DNA from: Cytobacillus dafuensis
Lineage (GTDB): Bacteria > Bacillota > Bacilli > Bacillales > Cytobacillaceae
NCBI RefSeq assembly: GCF_007995155.1
Contig: NZ_CP042593.1
Location: 1,716,001-1,780,000 of the forward strand
DNA length: 64,000 nt
Direction of reading: 5' to 3'
Of this stretch, positions 9,413-20,989 are shown piece after piece (the first letter of the stretch is position 1; each line of letters opens with the position of its first letter). A model generated the notes under the pieces. That model was given only the letters and a program-made list of their open reading frames with translations. It searched no databases and was not told the DNA's origin. A program made the translations under genes and the position numbers.

Positions 9413-10345
9413 ATGAATGCAGGAATTATAGGGATGGGCAGATGTTTGCCTGAGAAAATTCTCACTAATGAAGATCTAGAAAAAATGGTTGAAACATCAG
9501 ATGAATGGATTAAGACGAGGACAGGTATCGAAGAAAGACGAATTGCAGATGATGACACAGATACATCTGATCTTGCATATGAAGCTGCAAAAAACGCTTT
9601 AGCTAACGCAAATATTTCTCCAGAAGATATTGATTTAATCTTGGTTGCAACTGTAACACCAGATCATCCGTTTCCATCCGTAGCGTGCTTCCTTCAGGAA
9701 AGGTTAGGAGCAATTAATGCTGCAGCAATGGACATTAGTGCTGCATGTGCAGGCTTCATGTATGGTATGATAACAGCAAAACAATTTATTGAAACAGGAG
9801 CTTATAAACATATCTTAGTTGTGGGTGTCGAAAAGCTTTCAAAAATTACGGATTGGGAAGACCGAAATACAGCTGTTTTATTTGGGGATGGTGCAGGGGC
9901 AGCGGTTATTGGTCCTGTTTCGGAAGGAAGAGGAATTCTTTCTTTTGAACTTGGTGCAGATGGAACAGGAGCAAAGCATTTATATCAGGATGAATACATC
10001 ATCATGAATGGTCGTGAAGTTTTTAAATTCGCAGTCCGACAAATGGGAGAAAGCTGTATCCATGTTTTAGAAAAAGCTGGCCTTTCAAAAGAGGATGTTG
10101 ATTTACTCATCCCTCATCAGGCGAATATTCGCATTATGGAAGCAGCTAGACAACGGCTTGAGTTGCCAGTGGAGAAAATGTCAAAGACAGTCCATAAGTA
10201 TGGAAATACTTCCTCGGCTTCAATCCCAATTGCACTCGTTGAGGAGTTGGAAGCTGGTAAAGTAAAGGATGATGATATAATCGTAATGGTAGGCTTCGGC
10301 GGCGGTTTGACATGGGGAGCTATTGCCTTACGATGGGGAAGATAA
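9413..10345 (+). CDS. fabH: Beta-ketoacyl-ACP synthase III
   Basis: FabH condenses an acyl-CoA primer with malonyl-ACP to start fatty-acid synthesis; in bacilli it prefers branched primers. The 310-residue protein has the thiolase fold with the catalytic triad visible as Cys112 (DISAACAGF), His235 (LLIPHQAN) and Asn265 (KYGNTSSAS), and the glycine-rich end [13 protein letters not shown] 9413 follows AAAGGGAG at good spacing. It is followed 55 bases later by fabF without a terminator, so the two form one operon under the FapR-like site. Whether the genome holds a second fabH cannot be judged from this window. Confidence 0.97.
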   Translation: MNAGIIGMGRCLPEKILTNEDLEKMVETSDEWIKTRTGIEERRIADDDTDTSDLAYEAAKNALANANISPEDIDLILVATVTPDHPFPSVACFLQERLGAINAAAMDISAACAGFMYGMITAKQFIETGAYKHILVVGVEKLSKITDWEDRNTAVLFGDGAGAAVIGPVSEGRGILSFELGADGTGAKHLYQDEYIIMNGREVFKFAVRQMGESCIHVLEKAGLSKEDVDLLIPHQANIRIMEAARQRLELPVEKMSKTVHKYGNTSSASIPIALVEELEAGKVKDDDIIVMVGFGGGLTWGAIALRWGR

Positions 10346-10400
10346 TCATCTTATTCATGAAAAATGAACGATTAATAACTAAGATAATAAAGGAGATATT

Positions 10401-11645
10401 ATGAGCATGAATAAAAGAAGAGTCGTCGTGACAGGTATTGGAGCTGTAACACCACTTGGAAATGACGCTGAAACAACATGGAAAAATGCTTTAGGTGGAG
10501 TAAGTGGAGTCGGTCCATTAACACGTTTGAATGCAGATGAATATCCTGCTAAAGTAGCTGCTGAGGTAAAGGATTTTAATGCTGAAGTATTTATCGATAA
10601 AAAAGATGCTAGAAAGATGGACCGCTTTACTCATTATGCAGTTGCTGCATCATTAATGGCAGTGAAAGATGCAAATTTATCGATTAATGAAGAAAACGCA
10701 CATCGCATCGGGGTATGGATTGGTTCTGGGATCGGTGGCATGGAAACATTTGAAAATCAATATGAAACATTTCTAAATCGAGGATATAGAAGGGTGAGTC
10801 CGTTCTTTGTTCCAATGATGATTCCTGATATGGCAACAGGGCAAGTGTCTATTATGTTAGGAGCTAAGGGATTTAACTCTTGTACAGTTACTGCATGTGC
10901 AACAGGAACAAATTCAATTGGCGATGCATTTAAGGTAATCCAGCGTGGGGATGCAGATGCGATGGTTACAGGAGGGGCCGAAGCACCGATTACGAAAATG
11001 TCGGTTGCAGGTTTCTGTGCAAACACAGCCCTTTCTACAAATCCTGATCCGAAAACGGCTAGCCGTCCATTTGATAAAAATAGGGATGGATTTGTCATTG
11101 GAGAAGGTGCAGGAATCGTGATTCTAGAAGAACTAGAGCATGCTCTTGCACGAGGTGCAAAAATTTATGCTGAAATTGTCGGTTACGGTGCAACAGGGGA
11201 TGCCTACCATATTACTGCACCAGCTCCTGCAGGAGAAGGCGGTGCAAGAGCAATGAAAATGGCTATTCACGATGGTGGGCTAAAGCCAGAGGATATCGAC
11301 TATGTGAATGCCCATGGAACAAGCACCGATTATAATGACAAATATGAAACTTTAGCGATTAAAGAAGTATTCGGGGAACATGCTTATAAACTTGCGGTAA
11401 GCTCAACAAAATCAATGACTGGCCACCTTCTTGGTGCAGCTGGCGGAGTCGAAGCTATTTTTACAGTTTTAGCTTTGAAGGAAGGTGTATTGCCGCCAAC
11501 CATTAACTATGAAACACCAGATCCTGAATGTGATTTGGATTATGTGCCAAACGAATCAAGAAAAAAAGAAATAAAAGCGGCTTTAAGTAATTCATTAGGA
11601 TTTGGCGGACATAACGCAACAATTGTATTTAAAAAATACGAATAA
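10401..11645 (+). CDS. fabF: Beta-ketoacyl-ACP synthase II
   Basis: FabF carries out the elongating condensation of acyl-ACP with malonyl-ACP. The 414-residue length is standard. The nucleophile Cys166 lies in [10 protein letters not shown], and the two histidines lie in [12 protein letters not shown] and [12 protein letters not shown]; the KS C-terminal glycine patch [10 protein letters not shown] is present. ATG 10401 follows AAAGGAGAT; a second ATG two codons later is also possible. It is the second gene of fabH-fabF and ends in a strong terminator. Confidence 0.97.
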   Translation: MSMNKRRVVVTGIGAVTPLGNDAETTWKNALGGVSGVGPLTRLNADEYPAKVAAEVKDFNAEVFIDKKDARKMDRFTHYAVAASLMAVKDANLSINEENAHRIGVWIGSGIGGMETFENQYETFLNRGYRRVSPFFVPMMIPDMATGQVSIMLGAKGFNSCTVTACATGTNSIGDAFKVIQRGDADAMVTGGAEAPITKMSVAGFCANTALSTNPDPKTASRPFDKNRDGFVIGEGAGIVILEELEHALARGAKIYAEIVGYGATGDAYHITAPAPAGEGGARAMKMAIHDGGLKPEDIDYVNAHGTSTDYNDKYETLAIKEVFGEHAYKLAVSSTKSMTGHLLGAAGGVEAIFTVLALKEGVLPPTINYETPDPECDLDYVPNESRKKEIKAALSNSLGFGGHNATIVFKKYE

Positions 11646-11659
11646 TAACCTGATAAGAT

Positions 11660-11709
11660 GGGGTTGTCTCTAAGTCGATTTATCGACTAAGAGACAACCC
11701 TCTTTTTTT
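11660..11709 (+). terminator. fabF terminator
   Basis: An 18-base stem starting GGGTTGTCTC pairs with GAGACAACCC with one mismatch and a four-base loop, followed by TCTTTTTTT. Confidence 0.93.
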
Positions 11710-11753
11710 GGCCTTACTACAAGAACGGAAGAATTATTACCACATAAACTAGA

Positions 11754-12611
11754 ATGAAAGAATTTGTTTGTATGTATGGGAATCGGATGGGGGGAGGATT
11801 CTTTGGGGTAGTTAGAACGGATAAATGGCTTGAAGAGGATTTCAATAATCCCATTAAGATCTGTGAAAGATTATTGAAAGTATTTTCAGAGGAAGAGGGT
11901 AAATCAGTTGAGATATATAATTATTTAAAGAAATTTGGAATGTACAAACCAAATAGAAGAAGCTATGAATGCTTCGAGGCGCTTAAGAGAAGGGATTATT
12001 GGGGAAAGGCAGAGAAGATTTTTCGGAAATACGAAAAAAAATGGAAAGGTCCTAATATTCCTATATACATTTTTCCGATCGTGGGAAAAACTTCCATATT
12101 TTCTCAGACTTATAATACTAAGTCAGGTGTAGCTTTTCAAGATAAGATGTTCCTTTTTATATCACCATTTGATGATGATAAGGAACTAGAAGCTCTTTTC
12201 GTGCATGAATACCACCATGTTTGCAGGCTTCATCATAAAAAAAAGAATAGTGAAGCATTTACTTTGCTCGATTCAATCATATTGGAAGGGCTTGCTGAGC
12301 ATGCTGTAGAGGAGTGCTGCGGGCAAAAGTATAAGGCAAAATGGTGTAATTATTATTCTAGGAAAGATATTTTATATTTTTGGGGAAGGTATTTGAAGCC
12401 GAAACTTATGATAAAACAGAATTCTCAACTTCATGATGAAATTCTTTTCGGAAAAAAAAATTACCCAAAAATGCTTGGGTACTCTACGGGTTATGAAATC
12501 GTTTCCATGTACAAGGAGGAAACTAATTTTTCATTGAAAGATTCTTTTCTTCTCCCGTCTGAACGCTTTTTAACGGGCTTAAAAAATATTAATCATTCAA
12601 ATAATACTTAA
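11754..12611 (+). CDS. yjaZ: YjaZ-like putative zinc protease (DUF2268)
   Basis: The protein carries HEYHH at residues 151-155 within ALFVHEYHHVCRLHH, a fit to the HExxH zinc-metallopeptidase motif, and a later LEGLAEHAVEE segment that could supply the third ligand. This is the DUF2268 pattern; B. subtilis yjaZ lies at the same place after fabF. There is no signal peptide or clear membrane span, so it is probably cytoplasmic. The start is uncertain: the ATG at 11754 has no binding site, while a very strong GGGGGGAGGA lies inside the frame near 11788 with no in-frame start at the right distance before the conserved VVRTDKWL. The substrate is unknown. Confidence 0.75.
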   Translation: MKEFVCMYGNRMGGGFFGVVRTDKWLEEDFNNPIKICERLLKVFSEEEGKSVEIYNYLKKFGMYKPNRRSYECFEALKRRDYWGKAEKIFRKYEKKWKGPNIPIYIFPIVGKTSIFSQTYNTKSGVAFQDKMFLFISPFDDDKELEALFVHEYHHVCRLHHKKKNSEAFTLLDSIILEGLAEHAVEECCGQKYKAKWCNYYSRKDILYFWGRYLKPKLMIKQNSQLHDEILFGKKNYPKMLGYSTGYEIVSMYKEETNFSLKDSFLLPSERFLTGLKNINHSNNT

Positions 12612-12613
12612 AT

Positions 12614-12648
12614 TAGGCTGGGTAGTACATCTATCCAGCCTATTATTT
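12614..12648 (+). terminator. yjaZ terminator
   Basis: Arms TAGGCTGGGTAG and CTATCCAGCCTA pair with one G-T wobble around TACAT; the following T-tract is weak (TTATTT). Confidence 0.7.
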
Positions 12649-12735
12649 ACACTGATGGCGGACAAATAAATTAAATAATTGGTAAATTCTAATTAGATTG
12701 ATTTTTAATAAAAACTAGAATATTTTAAAAAATTC

Positions 12736-12764
12736 TTGAATTCGTAATCTTTCTGTAATAATAT
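12736..12764 (+). promoter_or_regulatory. Candidate app operon promoter
   Basis: TTGAAT (12736-12741) and TAATAT (12759-12764) are 17 bases apart in the 320-base AT-rich gap before appD. The rest of that gap shows no gene. An ATATTTTCGAATATT stretch near 12823 resembles a CodY box only loosely. Confidence 0.5.
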
Positions 12765-12932
12765 ACAGATAAATAATCAATAAATTCCAATTAAGAAAAT
12801 ATTTTATAATTTTGTAAAAAGATATTTTCGAATATTATTAAGGCTCTTTTCAGATTTAATGAGTAATAGATTCTGATATAAAAGCGACAATTTGCGAAAT
12901 AGCCATTATTTTTGAAATGAACGGAGGGCATT

Positions 12933-13916
12933 ATGACAGCATTATTAGAAGTAAAAAACTTAAAAACATATTTTAAGAAGAAGAAAGTAAATATACCTGC
13001 CGTTGATGGTGTTGATTTGAAAATAAATAAAGGTGAAACAGTAGCACTTGTAGGGGAGTCAGGTTCTGGAAAAAGTATTACCTCCCTATCAATCATGCGT
13101 CTAATTCCTAGTCCGCCAGGGGAAATTGTTGACGGGGAAATTCTTTTCGATGGAAAAGACATCGTAAAGCTTACTGAAAATGATATGTGTAAAATCCGTG
13201 GAAATGATATATCGATGATCTTTCAAGAACCAATGACATCACTAAATCCTGTTTTGACGATAGGTGAGCAGATTATTGAAGTTCTCATGTATCACCAAAA
13301 AATGTCAAAGAGTACAGCTAGAAATCGAGCGATCGAAATGCTTGAATTAGTTGGGTTTTCTCGGGCGAAAGAGCTTATAGATGATTATCCTCACCGCCTT
13401 TCAGGAGGTATGAGACAGCGCGTTATGATTGCGATTGCAATGAGCTGTAATCCAAAGCTGCTAATTGCTGATGAGCCAACCACTGCACTCGATGTAACTA
13501 TTCAAGCTCAAATACTAGATTTAATGAAAGATTTAAGTAAGAAATCTGATACATCCATCCTAATCATTACACATGATCTCGGTGTTGTTTCGGAAGTGGC
13601 CGATCGGGTTGTGGTTATGTATTGTGGCCAAGTAGTGGAGGAGGCATCAGTTGATGATTTATTTGATGAACCTCTACATCCGTATACCACAGGATTAATG
13701 GGATCCATTCCATCACTCGATGGCGATGTGGAACGCCTCTATTCTATTGAAGGTACAGTTCCACCACCAGAGCACTTCCCGGAAGGCTGCCGTTTCGCAC
13801 CGCGCTGCCCGCATGCATTTGATCGTTGTCGAAATGAAGATCCTTCACTAATTACAATAAAAGGATCACGATCAGTCCGCTGCTTTTTACACGGTGATAA
13901 GGAGGCAAAAGTATGA
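12933..13916 (+). CDS. appD: Oligopeptide ABC transporter ATPase AppD
   Basis: AppD is one of the two ATPases that power the App oligopeptide importer. The 327-residue protein shows Walker A GESGSGKS near residue 40, Q-loop [10 protein letters not shown], signature LSGGMRQR, Walker [13 protein letters not shown] and the H-loop THDLGV. The C-terminal extension has a four-cysteine pattern (CRFAPRC, C about seven residues later, and a last C before FLHG), as in related peptide ATPases that bind an iron-sulfur cluster; cluster binding here is inferred. ATG 12933 follows CGGAGGG. Its stop overlaps the appF start by four bases. Gene order D-F-A-B-C is that of B. subtilis app. Confidence 0.95.
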   Translation: MTALLEVKNLKTYFKKKKVNIPAVDGVDLKINKGETVALVGESGSGKSITSLSIMRLIPSPPGEIVDGEILFDGKDIVKLTENDMCKIRGNDISMIFQEPMTSLNPVLTIGEQIIEVLMYHQKMSKSTARNRAIEMLELVGFSRAKELIDDYPHRLSGGMRQRVMIAIAMSCNPKLLIADEPTTALDVTIQAQILDLMKDLSKKSDTSILIITHDLGVVSEVADRVVVMYCGQVVEEASVDDLFDEPLHPYTTGLMGSIPSLDGDVERLYSIEGTVPPPEHFPEGCRFAPRCPHAFDRCRNEDPSLITIKGSRSVRCFLHGDKEAKV

Positions 13917-14935
13917 GCGTAACAACAGCTGAAGGCATGAACGAGCAAGCATACAAAAAAGAATCAGACTATATATTAGAAGTGAAAGACTTAAAAAAAC
14001 ACTTTCCTATAAAAGCAGGCTTTTTACAGAGGACTGTTGGATCTATTAAAGCTGTTGATGGTTTAAGCTTTACCGTTAAAAGAGGAGAAACAATCGGGAT
14101 CGTTGGTGAATCTGGCTGTGGAAAATCGACAGCTGGACGAACACTCATCCGGCTTTACGAACCAACTAGTGGAGAGATTATCTTTAAGGGCCGGAATATT
14201 GCGAAGATGAGTGAAGGTGAACTTCGTCGCTCAGTACGAAAAGACATTCAAATGGTTTTCCAGGATCCATATGCCTCTCTTAATCCGAGAAAAACATTGA
14301 AAGCTATATTAACCGAACCAATGATCACACATAGTTTATATGGGCAAAAAGAAAGGATGGAAAAGCTTAACGAACTAGTTGAAAAAGTAGGGTTTAATCC
14401 GTTATTCGTTAACCGCTATCCTCACGAGTTTTCAGGTGGACAAAGACAAAGGATTGGAATAGCACGTGCTCTAGCACTGAATCCAGATTTAATAATTGCG
14501 GATGAGCCTGTTTCCGCACTTGATGTATCCATCCAGGCCCAAATTATTAATTTAATGGAGGATTTACAGGAGGATTTAGGATTAACATATGTGTTTATCT
14601 CGCATGACTTAAGTGTTGTCCGTCATATTAGCGACAGGGTAGGGGTTATGTATTTAGGGAAAATGATGGAATTTGCCAGTAAAAAAGATTTGTATGAAGA
14701 TCCACTGCATCCGTATACGCAGGCTCTTATGTCCGCTGTACCTGTTCCAAAGAAAAAAGGGGTACAGGCTAGAGAAAGAATTATCTTAAAAGGAGACTTA
14801 CCAAGCCCGGCAAACCCGCCTCAAGGCTGTGTCTTCCATACTCGTTGCCCTGCAGCAACGGAAATATGCAGTCAAATGGTTCCAGAATATAAGGAATTAA
14901 AAAAGGATCATTTTGTTGCATGTCATTTATATTAA
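13913..14935 (+). CDS. appF: Oligopeptide ABC transporter ATPase AppF
   Basis: AppF is the partner ATPase of AppD. Its 340 residues include Walker [10 protein letters not shown], the Q-loop [11 protein letters not shown], signature FSGGQRQR, Walker [13 protein letters not shown] and H-loop SHDLSV. The C-terminal domain again has Cys residues spaced as C-V-F-H-T-R-C...C...C. The start codon overlaps the appD stop (ATGA), a sign of translational coupling. The N-terminal leader before the conserved [11 protein letters not shown] is about 20 residues longer than in the Opp paralogue, so an internal start is possible. The next gene, appA, begins 142 bases downstream. Confidence 0.95.
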   Translation: MSVTTAEGMNEQAYKKESDYILEVKDLKKHFPIKAGFLQRTVGSIKAVDGLSFTVKRGETIGIVGESGCGKSTAGRTLIRLYEPTSGEIIFKGRNIAKMSEGELRRSVRKDIQMVFQDPYASLNPRKTLKAILTEPMITHSLYGQKERMEKLNELVEKVGFNPLFVNRYPHEFSGGQRQRIGIARALALNPDLIIADEPVSALDVSIQAQIINLMEDLQEDLGLTYVFISHDLSVVRHISDRVGVMYLGKMMEFASKKDLYEDPLHPYTQALMSAVPVPKKKGVQARERIILKGDLPSPANPPQGCVFHTRCPAATEICSQMVPEYKELKKDHFVACHLY

Positions 14936-15077
14936 CAATCTGTTATTAAATGCTCTTCATTTTTATGGAAAAAGGCATTTAGTATATAAAAATCTTTGAA
15001 GGGGGGCGGTGAATTCAGTAGTGCGTTCTCTGAAAAAAGGATTTTGATTTAACAAATAAACATAAGGGGGAAAATCA

Positions 15078-16748
15078 ATGAAAAAACCAGCATGGTTGCT
15101 AATGAGTTTAATGCTAGTATTATCGATGTTTTTAGCCGCATGCTCCGGCGGAGGAAAAACAAATACGACTGAATCACCAAAAGATGGAACAAAAGGTACT
15201 GAAAAAGAAGAAGTAAAAAATGAAGGTCCTGTACAAGGTGGAGATCTTGTAATCGGTTCAACTGGAGCACCAACAATGTTCAATTCTTTATTTTCAAATG
15301 ATGCTTCAAGCTCTGATATTGAAGATATGATTTTTAGTAGTTTAATGGGTTCGGACTTAGAATTCAACCCTGTTACTGAAGGTGGATTAGCCGAAACTTT
15401 TGAAGCTTCAGAAGACGGGAAAGAATTCACAATTAAAATTGTTGAAAATGCAAAATTCCATGATGGTGAGCCATTAGATGCTGATGACGTTGTATTTACA
15501 TACAACATTCCATTAAGCCCAGACTATGATGGTGTACGTAAATCCTATTTCGAAAACATTGAAAAAGTAGAAAAAATTGATCAATACACAGTTAAATTTA
15601 CGTTAAAGCAAGTAGATGTACAGTTCCCTGTTGTGAGCCTTGGATTTGGAATCCTTCCTGAACACATTTTAAAAGATGTACCGATCGCTGAAATGGGTGA
15701 ACATGAATTTAATACAAAAAATCCTATTGGTTCTGGTCCATTTAAATTTTCTGAATGGAAAGACGGCGAGTATGTAAAGGTTGTTGCTAATGATGATTAT
15801 TTTGATGGTCGACCATATTTAGATTCTGTTACTTACAAGCTTGTTCCAGATGCAAACGCAATCCTTGCTCAACTTCAAGCAGGTGACATCGATTATTATC
15901 CTGGTATTGCACAGCCTGATGTTCCAACAGTAGAAGGCTTTGCTGATGCAGCTGGTCTTCGTCTAGAATCAGGTTTAGCTCTTTCCTATACTTATCTTGC
16001 TTTCAACCAGCGAGACGATAAGTTCAAGGACAAAAAAGTCCGCCAAGCGATTACACATGCAATTGATCGTAAAGCAATCGTAGAAAATGTAATGGCTGGA
16101 CTTGGTGAGGTTGCGCACGTTCCAGAAAGTCCATTAAGCTGGGCTTACAATCCAGATGTACCAAAGTTTGAATATGATGTAGAAAAAGCGAAGAAAATGT
16201 TAGAAGAAGCTGGCTGGAAGCCAGGTGCTGACGGCATCCTTGAAAAGGATGGTAAGAAATTCTCAGTAGAAGTTAAAACGAATCAAGGAAACAAAGTACG
16301 TGAAGATATCGTAGTTATTCTTCAACAGCAATTGAAAGAAGTTGGCATTGAAATTAAGCCACAAATCGTAGAATTCAGTTCTTTAATCGCTGATATCGAC
16401 CCTGGTGTATGGAATTTTGAAGCTATCGTTTTAGGCTGGAGCTTAGGTGTTGATCCAGATCCAAGTGGTATTTTCCATACGAAAGAAATTGAAAAAGGTC
16501 TAAACTTTACTGGCTACTCAAATCCAGAAATTGACGTTCTAATGGATGAGCAGCTTAAAGAGCTTGACAAAAATAAGCGTAAAGAAATGATTGGAAAAAT
16601 CCAAGCGCTTCTTGCTGAAGATCAACCATATACATTCTTATACTATCCGAAAGAATTCCGTGCATTGCCTAAGAATCTAGAAGGCTATGAATTCCATCCG
16701 AAAGACCAAATGTACAATATCGAAAAATGGTGGTTAAAGCCTGAATAA
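15078..16748 (+). CDS. appA: Oligopeptide-binding lipoprotein AppA
   Basis: AppA is the extracytoplasmic receptor that delivers peptides to AppBC. The 556-residue protein begins with a lipoprotein signal peptide ending in lipobox FLAAC (Cys22), a Gly/Ser/Thr/Lys linker, and then the family 5 solute-binding domain. Typical blocks such as FHDGEPLDADDVVFTYN and NPIGSGPFKF are present. The start at ATG 15078 follows AAGGGGG. The frame is intact, unlike the frameshifted appA known from B. subtilis 168. A hairpin terminator lies between it and appB, which may let appA be made in excess of the permeases. Confidence 0.95.
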   Translation: MKKPAWLLMSLMLVLSMFLAACSGGGKTNTTESPKDGTKGTEKEEVKNEGPVQGGDLVIGSTGAPTMFNSLFSNDASSSDIEDMIFSSLMGSDLEFNPVTEGGLAETFEASEDGKEFTIKIVENAKFHDGEPLDADDVVFTYNIPLSPDYDGVRKSYFENIEKVEKIDQYTVKFTLKQVDVQFPVVSLGFGILPEHILKDVPIAEMGEHEFNTKNPIGSGPFKFSEWKDGEYVKVVANDDYFDGRPYLDSVTYKLVPDANAILAQLQAGDIDYYPGIAQPDVPTVEGFADAAGLRLESGLALSYTYLAFNQRDDKFKDKKVRQAITHAIDRKAIVENVMAGLGEVAHVPESPLSWAYNPDVPKFEYDVEKAKKMLEEAGWKPGADGILEKDGKKFSVEVKTNQGNKVREDIVVILQQQLKEVGIEIKPQIVEFSSLIADIDPGVWNFEAIVLGWSLGVDPDPSGIFHTKEIEKGLNFTGYSNPEIDVLMDEQLKELDKNKRKEMIGKIQALLAEDQPYTFLYYPKEFRALPKNLEGYEFHPKDQMYNIEKWWLKPE

Positions 16749-16765
16749 TTGATAATTAATCATGG

Positions 16766-16802
16766 AAAAGTAAGGGATTGTATACCCTTCCCTTACTTTT
16801 TT
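16766..16802 (+). terminator. Intra-operon hairpin after appA
   Basis: Arms AAAGTAAGGG and CCCTTACTTT are followed by TTTTATT. Because appB and appC follow, this is probably a partial terminator or a transcript-stabilising end. Confidence 0.8.
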
Positions 16803-16903
16803 ATTCTTAATATTCTTACATTAATTACTGAAAATTCTACAGGTTACTTTTTATAGCCATGTATTTTAATAAACGCAAAATTTATTGAGAGGGAGAATAG
16901 ACG

Positions 16904-17854
16904 ATGGTCTCATACATTTTTAGACGAACACTAATGGCTATTCCCTTGTTGCTTGGAATTACCATATTATCCTTTGCCATTATAAAGGCTGCACCTGGGG
17001 GGCCGGTTGCCATGCTTATGGACCCGAAAATGAAGGCATCGGATAAGGAGAAATTTGAAGAAAAATATGGGTTGAACGATCCAATCCCTGTTCAATACTT
17101 CAAATGGCTTGGAAATATGGCAAAAGGCGATTTTGGGGAGTCTTTAATTAAACGAGGAACCCCTGTAAGTGAGCTAATTCTAAATAGGCTCCCAAATACT
17201 TTACTATTGATGACTGTTTCGTTTTTGCTTACTGTTTTAATTGCAATTCCAATTGGAATTTATTCAGCGATGCGACCCTACTCGCCACTTGATTATACGT
17301 TTACAGTCGGGTCATTCCTAGGGGTTGCAACACCAAGCTTTTGGTTTGGCTTAATATTAATTATGTTTTTCTCTGTAACACTAGGCTGGTTCCCAACAGG
17401 TGGAGTAGCGACATTGAATGCACCGTTTAGTCTATGGGATCGTATTCATCATTTGATTCTCCCGGCATTTGTTCTAGCAACAGCTGATTTGGCAGCACTA
17501 ACACGCTATACGAGATCCTCGATGTTGGATGTTTTGAAGCAGGATTATATACGTACAGCCATGTCAAAAGGTTTTAAAGAGAAGAAAGTAGTAATTAAGC
17601 ATGGAATACGCAATGGAATGATTCCAATTATCACACTTTTTGGTTTAATGCTTCCATCCTTTATTGGTGGAGCAGCCATTACAGAAAAGGTTTTTTCATG
17701 GCCAGGTCTTGGTCAATTGTTTATTGATTCTGCTTTTCAGCGCGACTATCCAGTTATAATGGCGCTTACTGTAATTTCAGCTGTATTTGTCGTTATTGGA
17801 AATTTACTTGCAGATATTTTGTACGCGATATTCGATCCGCGTATTGAATATTAA
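16904..17854 (+). CDS. appB: Oligopeptide ABC transporter permease AppB
   Basis: AppB is one of two membrane permeases of the App system. The 316-residue protein has about six membrane spans, starting with a hydrophobic segment at residues 10-30 inside [19 protein letters not shown]. The cytoplasmic EAA-type loop that contacts the ATPases is seen as [24 protein letters not shown], shown here in part only by its ends. ATG 16904 follows GAGGGAG. appC starts 13 bases after the stop. Confidence 0.95.
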   Translation: MVSYIFRRTLMAIPLLLGITILSFAIIKAAPGGPVAMLMDPKMKASDKEKFEEKYGLNDPIPVQYFKWLGNMAKGDFGESLIKRGTPVSELILNRLPNTLLLMTVSFLLTVLIAIPIGIYSAMRPYSPLDYTFTVGSFLGVATPSFWFGLILIMFFSVTLGWFPTGGVATLNAPFSLWDRIHHLILPAFVLATADLAALTRYTRSSMLDVLKQDYIRTAMSKGFKEKKVVIKHGIRNGMIPIITLFGLMLPSFIGGAAITEKVFSWPGLGQLFIDSAFQRDYPVIMALTVISAVFVVIGNLLADILYAIFDPRIEY

Positions 17855-17867
17855 GGAGGGGTTATTA

Positions 17868-18782
17868 GTGTCACAAATCAATATGGAAGTATCGCAAAAA
17901 GATTTACGACTAAACCCCAATTTAAAAAGTAAACCAGATACATTAACGAGGATATTTTTTCAGAAATTTACGAAAAATAAGCTTGCTGTAATAGGATCCA
18001 TTATATTATTTATTATCATCATGTCAGCAGTCCTTGCTCCTTGGATCGCACCATATAAATTTGAGGATATTAGTTTATTGGACAAGCTAAAACCGCCAAG
18101 CAAGGAGTATTGGCTTGGCACTGACCGTTATGGCAGGGATATTTTTACCAGACTTCTTTACGGTGGACGAATATCCTTACTTGTAGGTTTCTGTTCAGTT
18201 GCAGGTGCACTTGTTATTGGAGTGAGTGTCGGGGCAGTTGCAGGATACTTTGGCGGAATCGTTGATGCGATTTTAATGAGATTAGTAGATATTGTTATTT
18301 CTATTCCAAGTATCTTTTTATTAATCACTGTCGTTACTATCTTTAAACCAAGTGTGGCTAATTTAATTCTTATATTTGCTTTAATAAGCTGGACGTCTAC
18401 CGCTCGTCTTGTGAGGGGGGAGTTCCTATCATTAAGATCTAGAGAGTTTGTTCTCGCATCAAAAACGATAGGGACGAAATCTTATAAAATAATCTTTAGT
18501 CATATTTTGCCTAATGCAATGGGTCCGATCATTGTATCAGCTACATTGCTAGTTGGTGGAGTTATTCTTTCAGAGGCGGCACTAAGTTATTTAGGACTAG
18601 GAATTCAACCTCCGACTCCAAGCTGGGGAAATATGCTTCAGGATGCTCAAAACTACACGGTTATGTTAACAGCGCCTTGGTATCCATTTTTCCCAGGGTT
18701 ACTTATTCTCCTAACTGTATTATCCTTTAACTTTATTGGAGACGGACTTCGGGATGCTCTCGATCCAAAAACAATTGAATAA
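17868..18782 (+). CDS. appC: Oligopeptide ABC transporter permease AppC
   Basis: AppC is the second App permease; 304 residues from GTG 17868. The protein has an N-terminal cytoplasmic part, a first span near residues 40-60, the conserved [18 protein letters not shown] block, and an EAA-type loop ([18 protein letters not shown]). GTG is chosen because AAGGAGGGG lies eight bases upstream; the frame is open 27 codons further but that part overlaps appB and has no binding site. It ends the app operon and is followed by a terminator. Confidence 0.94.
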   Translation: MSQINMEVSQKDLRLNPNLKSKPDTLTRIFFQKFTKNKLAVIGSIILFIIIMSAVLAPWIAPYKFEDISLLDKLKPPSKEYWLGTDRYGRDIFTRLLYGGRISLLVGFCSVAGALVIGVSVGAVAGYFGGIVDAILMRLVDIVISIPSIFLLITVVTIFKPSVANLILIFALISWTSTARLVRGEFLSLRSREFVLASKTIGTKSYKIIFSHILPNAMGPIIVSATLLVGGVILSEAALSYLGLGIQPPTPSWGNMLQDAQNYTVMLTAPWYPFFPGLLILLTVLSFNFIGDGLRDALDPKTIE

Positions 18783-18828
18783 AATATTTCAAGAATTTTC
18801 TAACATGAGAAATTCATTATTTAAAACT

Positions 18829-18905
18829 ACCTGTGGGGTATGAGTTCAAAATTTGATTCGTATTTAGGAATCATTTTCTGAACCATGTAGCCACAGGTTT
18901 TTTAT
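18829..18905 (+). terminator. app operon terminator
   Basis: Outer arms ACCTGTGG and CCACAGGT with an inner branched stem (GGTATGAGTTCA/TGAACCAT and GATTC/GGAATC) run into TTTTTTATT. Confidence 0.75.
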
Positions 18906-19061
18906 TCTATAAAGCATAACCCTTGAAACACGAAATGTGTGATGCAAAATGGTGACCGAAACGCTTACGCTTTTCTTATTTCAACTTCTATTATAGGAAT
19001 AATTTTACTGCCCACTGCCCATACTGAGTGACAAATAGTTTGTTGAAGTGGGGGTTTATAA

Positions 19062-19808
19062 ATGTTATATCTTCATGATGTTTGGGTGAACTGGTTTGAA
19101 GGAGAAGAAAATGGATACAATGTTTGCCACTTTCATGAGTGGCGAAAGGATGATGGAGTAGAACTGCTTGACCAGGTACCGTTAGTAAAAATCGATCCCA
19201 TTTTATTTCATTACATTGAAAATGATTTATCAGAGCTTCCTCAACAACTTTTAGATGATATTTTTCAAAAGGCGTATTTAAGGAAAAATCATGAACGTGT
19301 TCAAATGGAGTATTGTTTCGTTGTTTCAGATGGAAATGGAATACTTGCTGTTGATACAATTGGCTATAATATCCCGATTCGAAAAAGCAGACTTATCCCT
19401 CGTCAAGAGCAATTAGCCTATGAAATGCTAGAGAATCATGAATCGGTTTTTTATTCGTTTAATGATCAAAGGGGATTAAAGGATTTCCATATCTTATCAC
19501 CTGCACCAGAACTTATGCATGGACTAACAAGAAAGGAAAGACAGCTAAAACAATTAATGTTTATGGCGCTTGACCAATTGTATTCTTCGAAGAATGTCGC
19601 TGAAGTTCGTTATTGGTACACAGAGTGGAGTCCAGAATTTTATTCAGATATCCAACAAATGGATATCGAGGAGGCTTGGCTTCAGCTTTTTGAAAAAAGC
19701 AAATATGGGTGGACAAGCAAGCACGAACAATTTTGCGAAAATTTAATAAAGGGACAGCCATTTTTTGAGAAGCTATGGGAAATGGAACATGGCCCAAAAG
19801 TAAATTAA
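19062..19808 (+). CDS. yjbA: YjbA, conserved protein of the UPF0736 family
   Basis: The 248-residue product is almost colinear with B. subtilis YjbA; signature stretches are [18 protein letters not shown] at the start, [32 protein letters not shown] and [14 protein letters not shown] at the end. It has no signal peptide or membrane span and should be cytoplasmic. The function is not known. It lies between the two oligopeptide transporters just upstream of the converging trpS gene, as in B. subtilis. The start at ATG 19062 follows AAGTGGGGG. Confidence 0.9.
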   Translation: MLYLHDVWVNWFEGEENGYNVCHFHEWRKDDGVELLDQVPLVKIDPILFHYIENDLSELPQQLLDDIFQKAYLRKNHERVQMEYCFVVSDGNGILAVDTIGYNIPIRKSRLIPRQEQLAYEMLENHESVFYSFNDQRGLKDFHILSPAPELMHGLTRKERQLKQLMFMALDQLYSSKNVAEVRYWYTEWSPEFYSDIQQMDIEEAWLQLFEKSKYGWTSKHEQFCENLIKGQPFFEKLWEMEHGPKVN

Positions 19809-19875
19809 ATATCCCACTAATAAATTAAATCAAGTAAGAGGAAATCTACAAAATCATGTGTTTTTCCTTAATTAA

Positions 19876-19912
19876 CAAAAAAAATCTATCACGTATGCGA
19901 TAGATTTTTTTT
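19876..19912. terminator. Bidirectional terminator between yjbA and trpS
   Basis: Arms AAAATCTATC and GATAGATTTT flank ACGTATGC, with A-run and T-run on the two sides, so it serves both converging genes. Confidence 0.9.
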
Positions 19913-19922
19913 ACTTTCACTT

Positions 19923-20924
<1,002 letters not shown>

Positions 20925-20989
20925 TTAATTAAGAAAAGCGGCTGTCGCCTTAGAATAGAGAGCAGTTGATGTTTAGCAATAGACAAATA

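Noticed and set aside
10757..11098. Open frame of 113 codons on the minus strand
   Set aside because: It lies wholly inside fabF, which has all its catalytic motifs on the plus strand; the reverse frame is a codon-bias shadow.
12816..12836. CodY box before appD
   Set aside because: ATATTTTCGAATATT lacks the central spacing of the consensus and has several mismatches; too weak in AT-rich DNA.
14963..15508. 181-codon minus-strand frame upstream of and across appA
   Set aside because: It is antisense to the appA signal peptide and ribosome site, which are clear; no match to a family.
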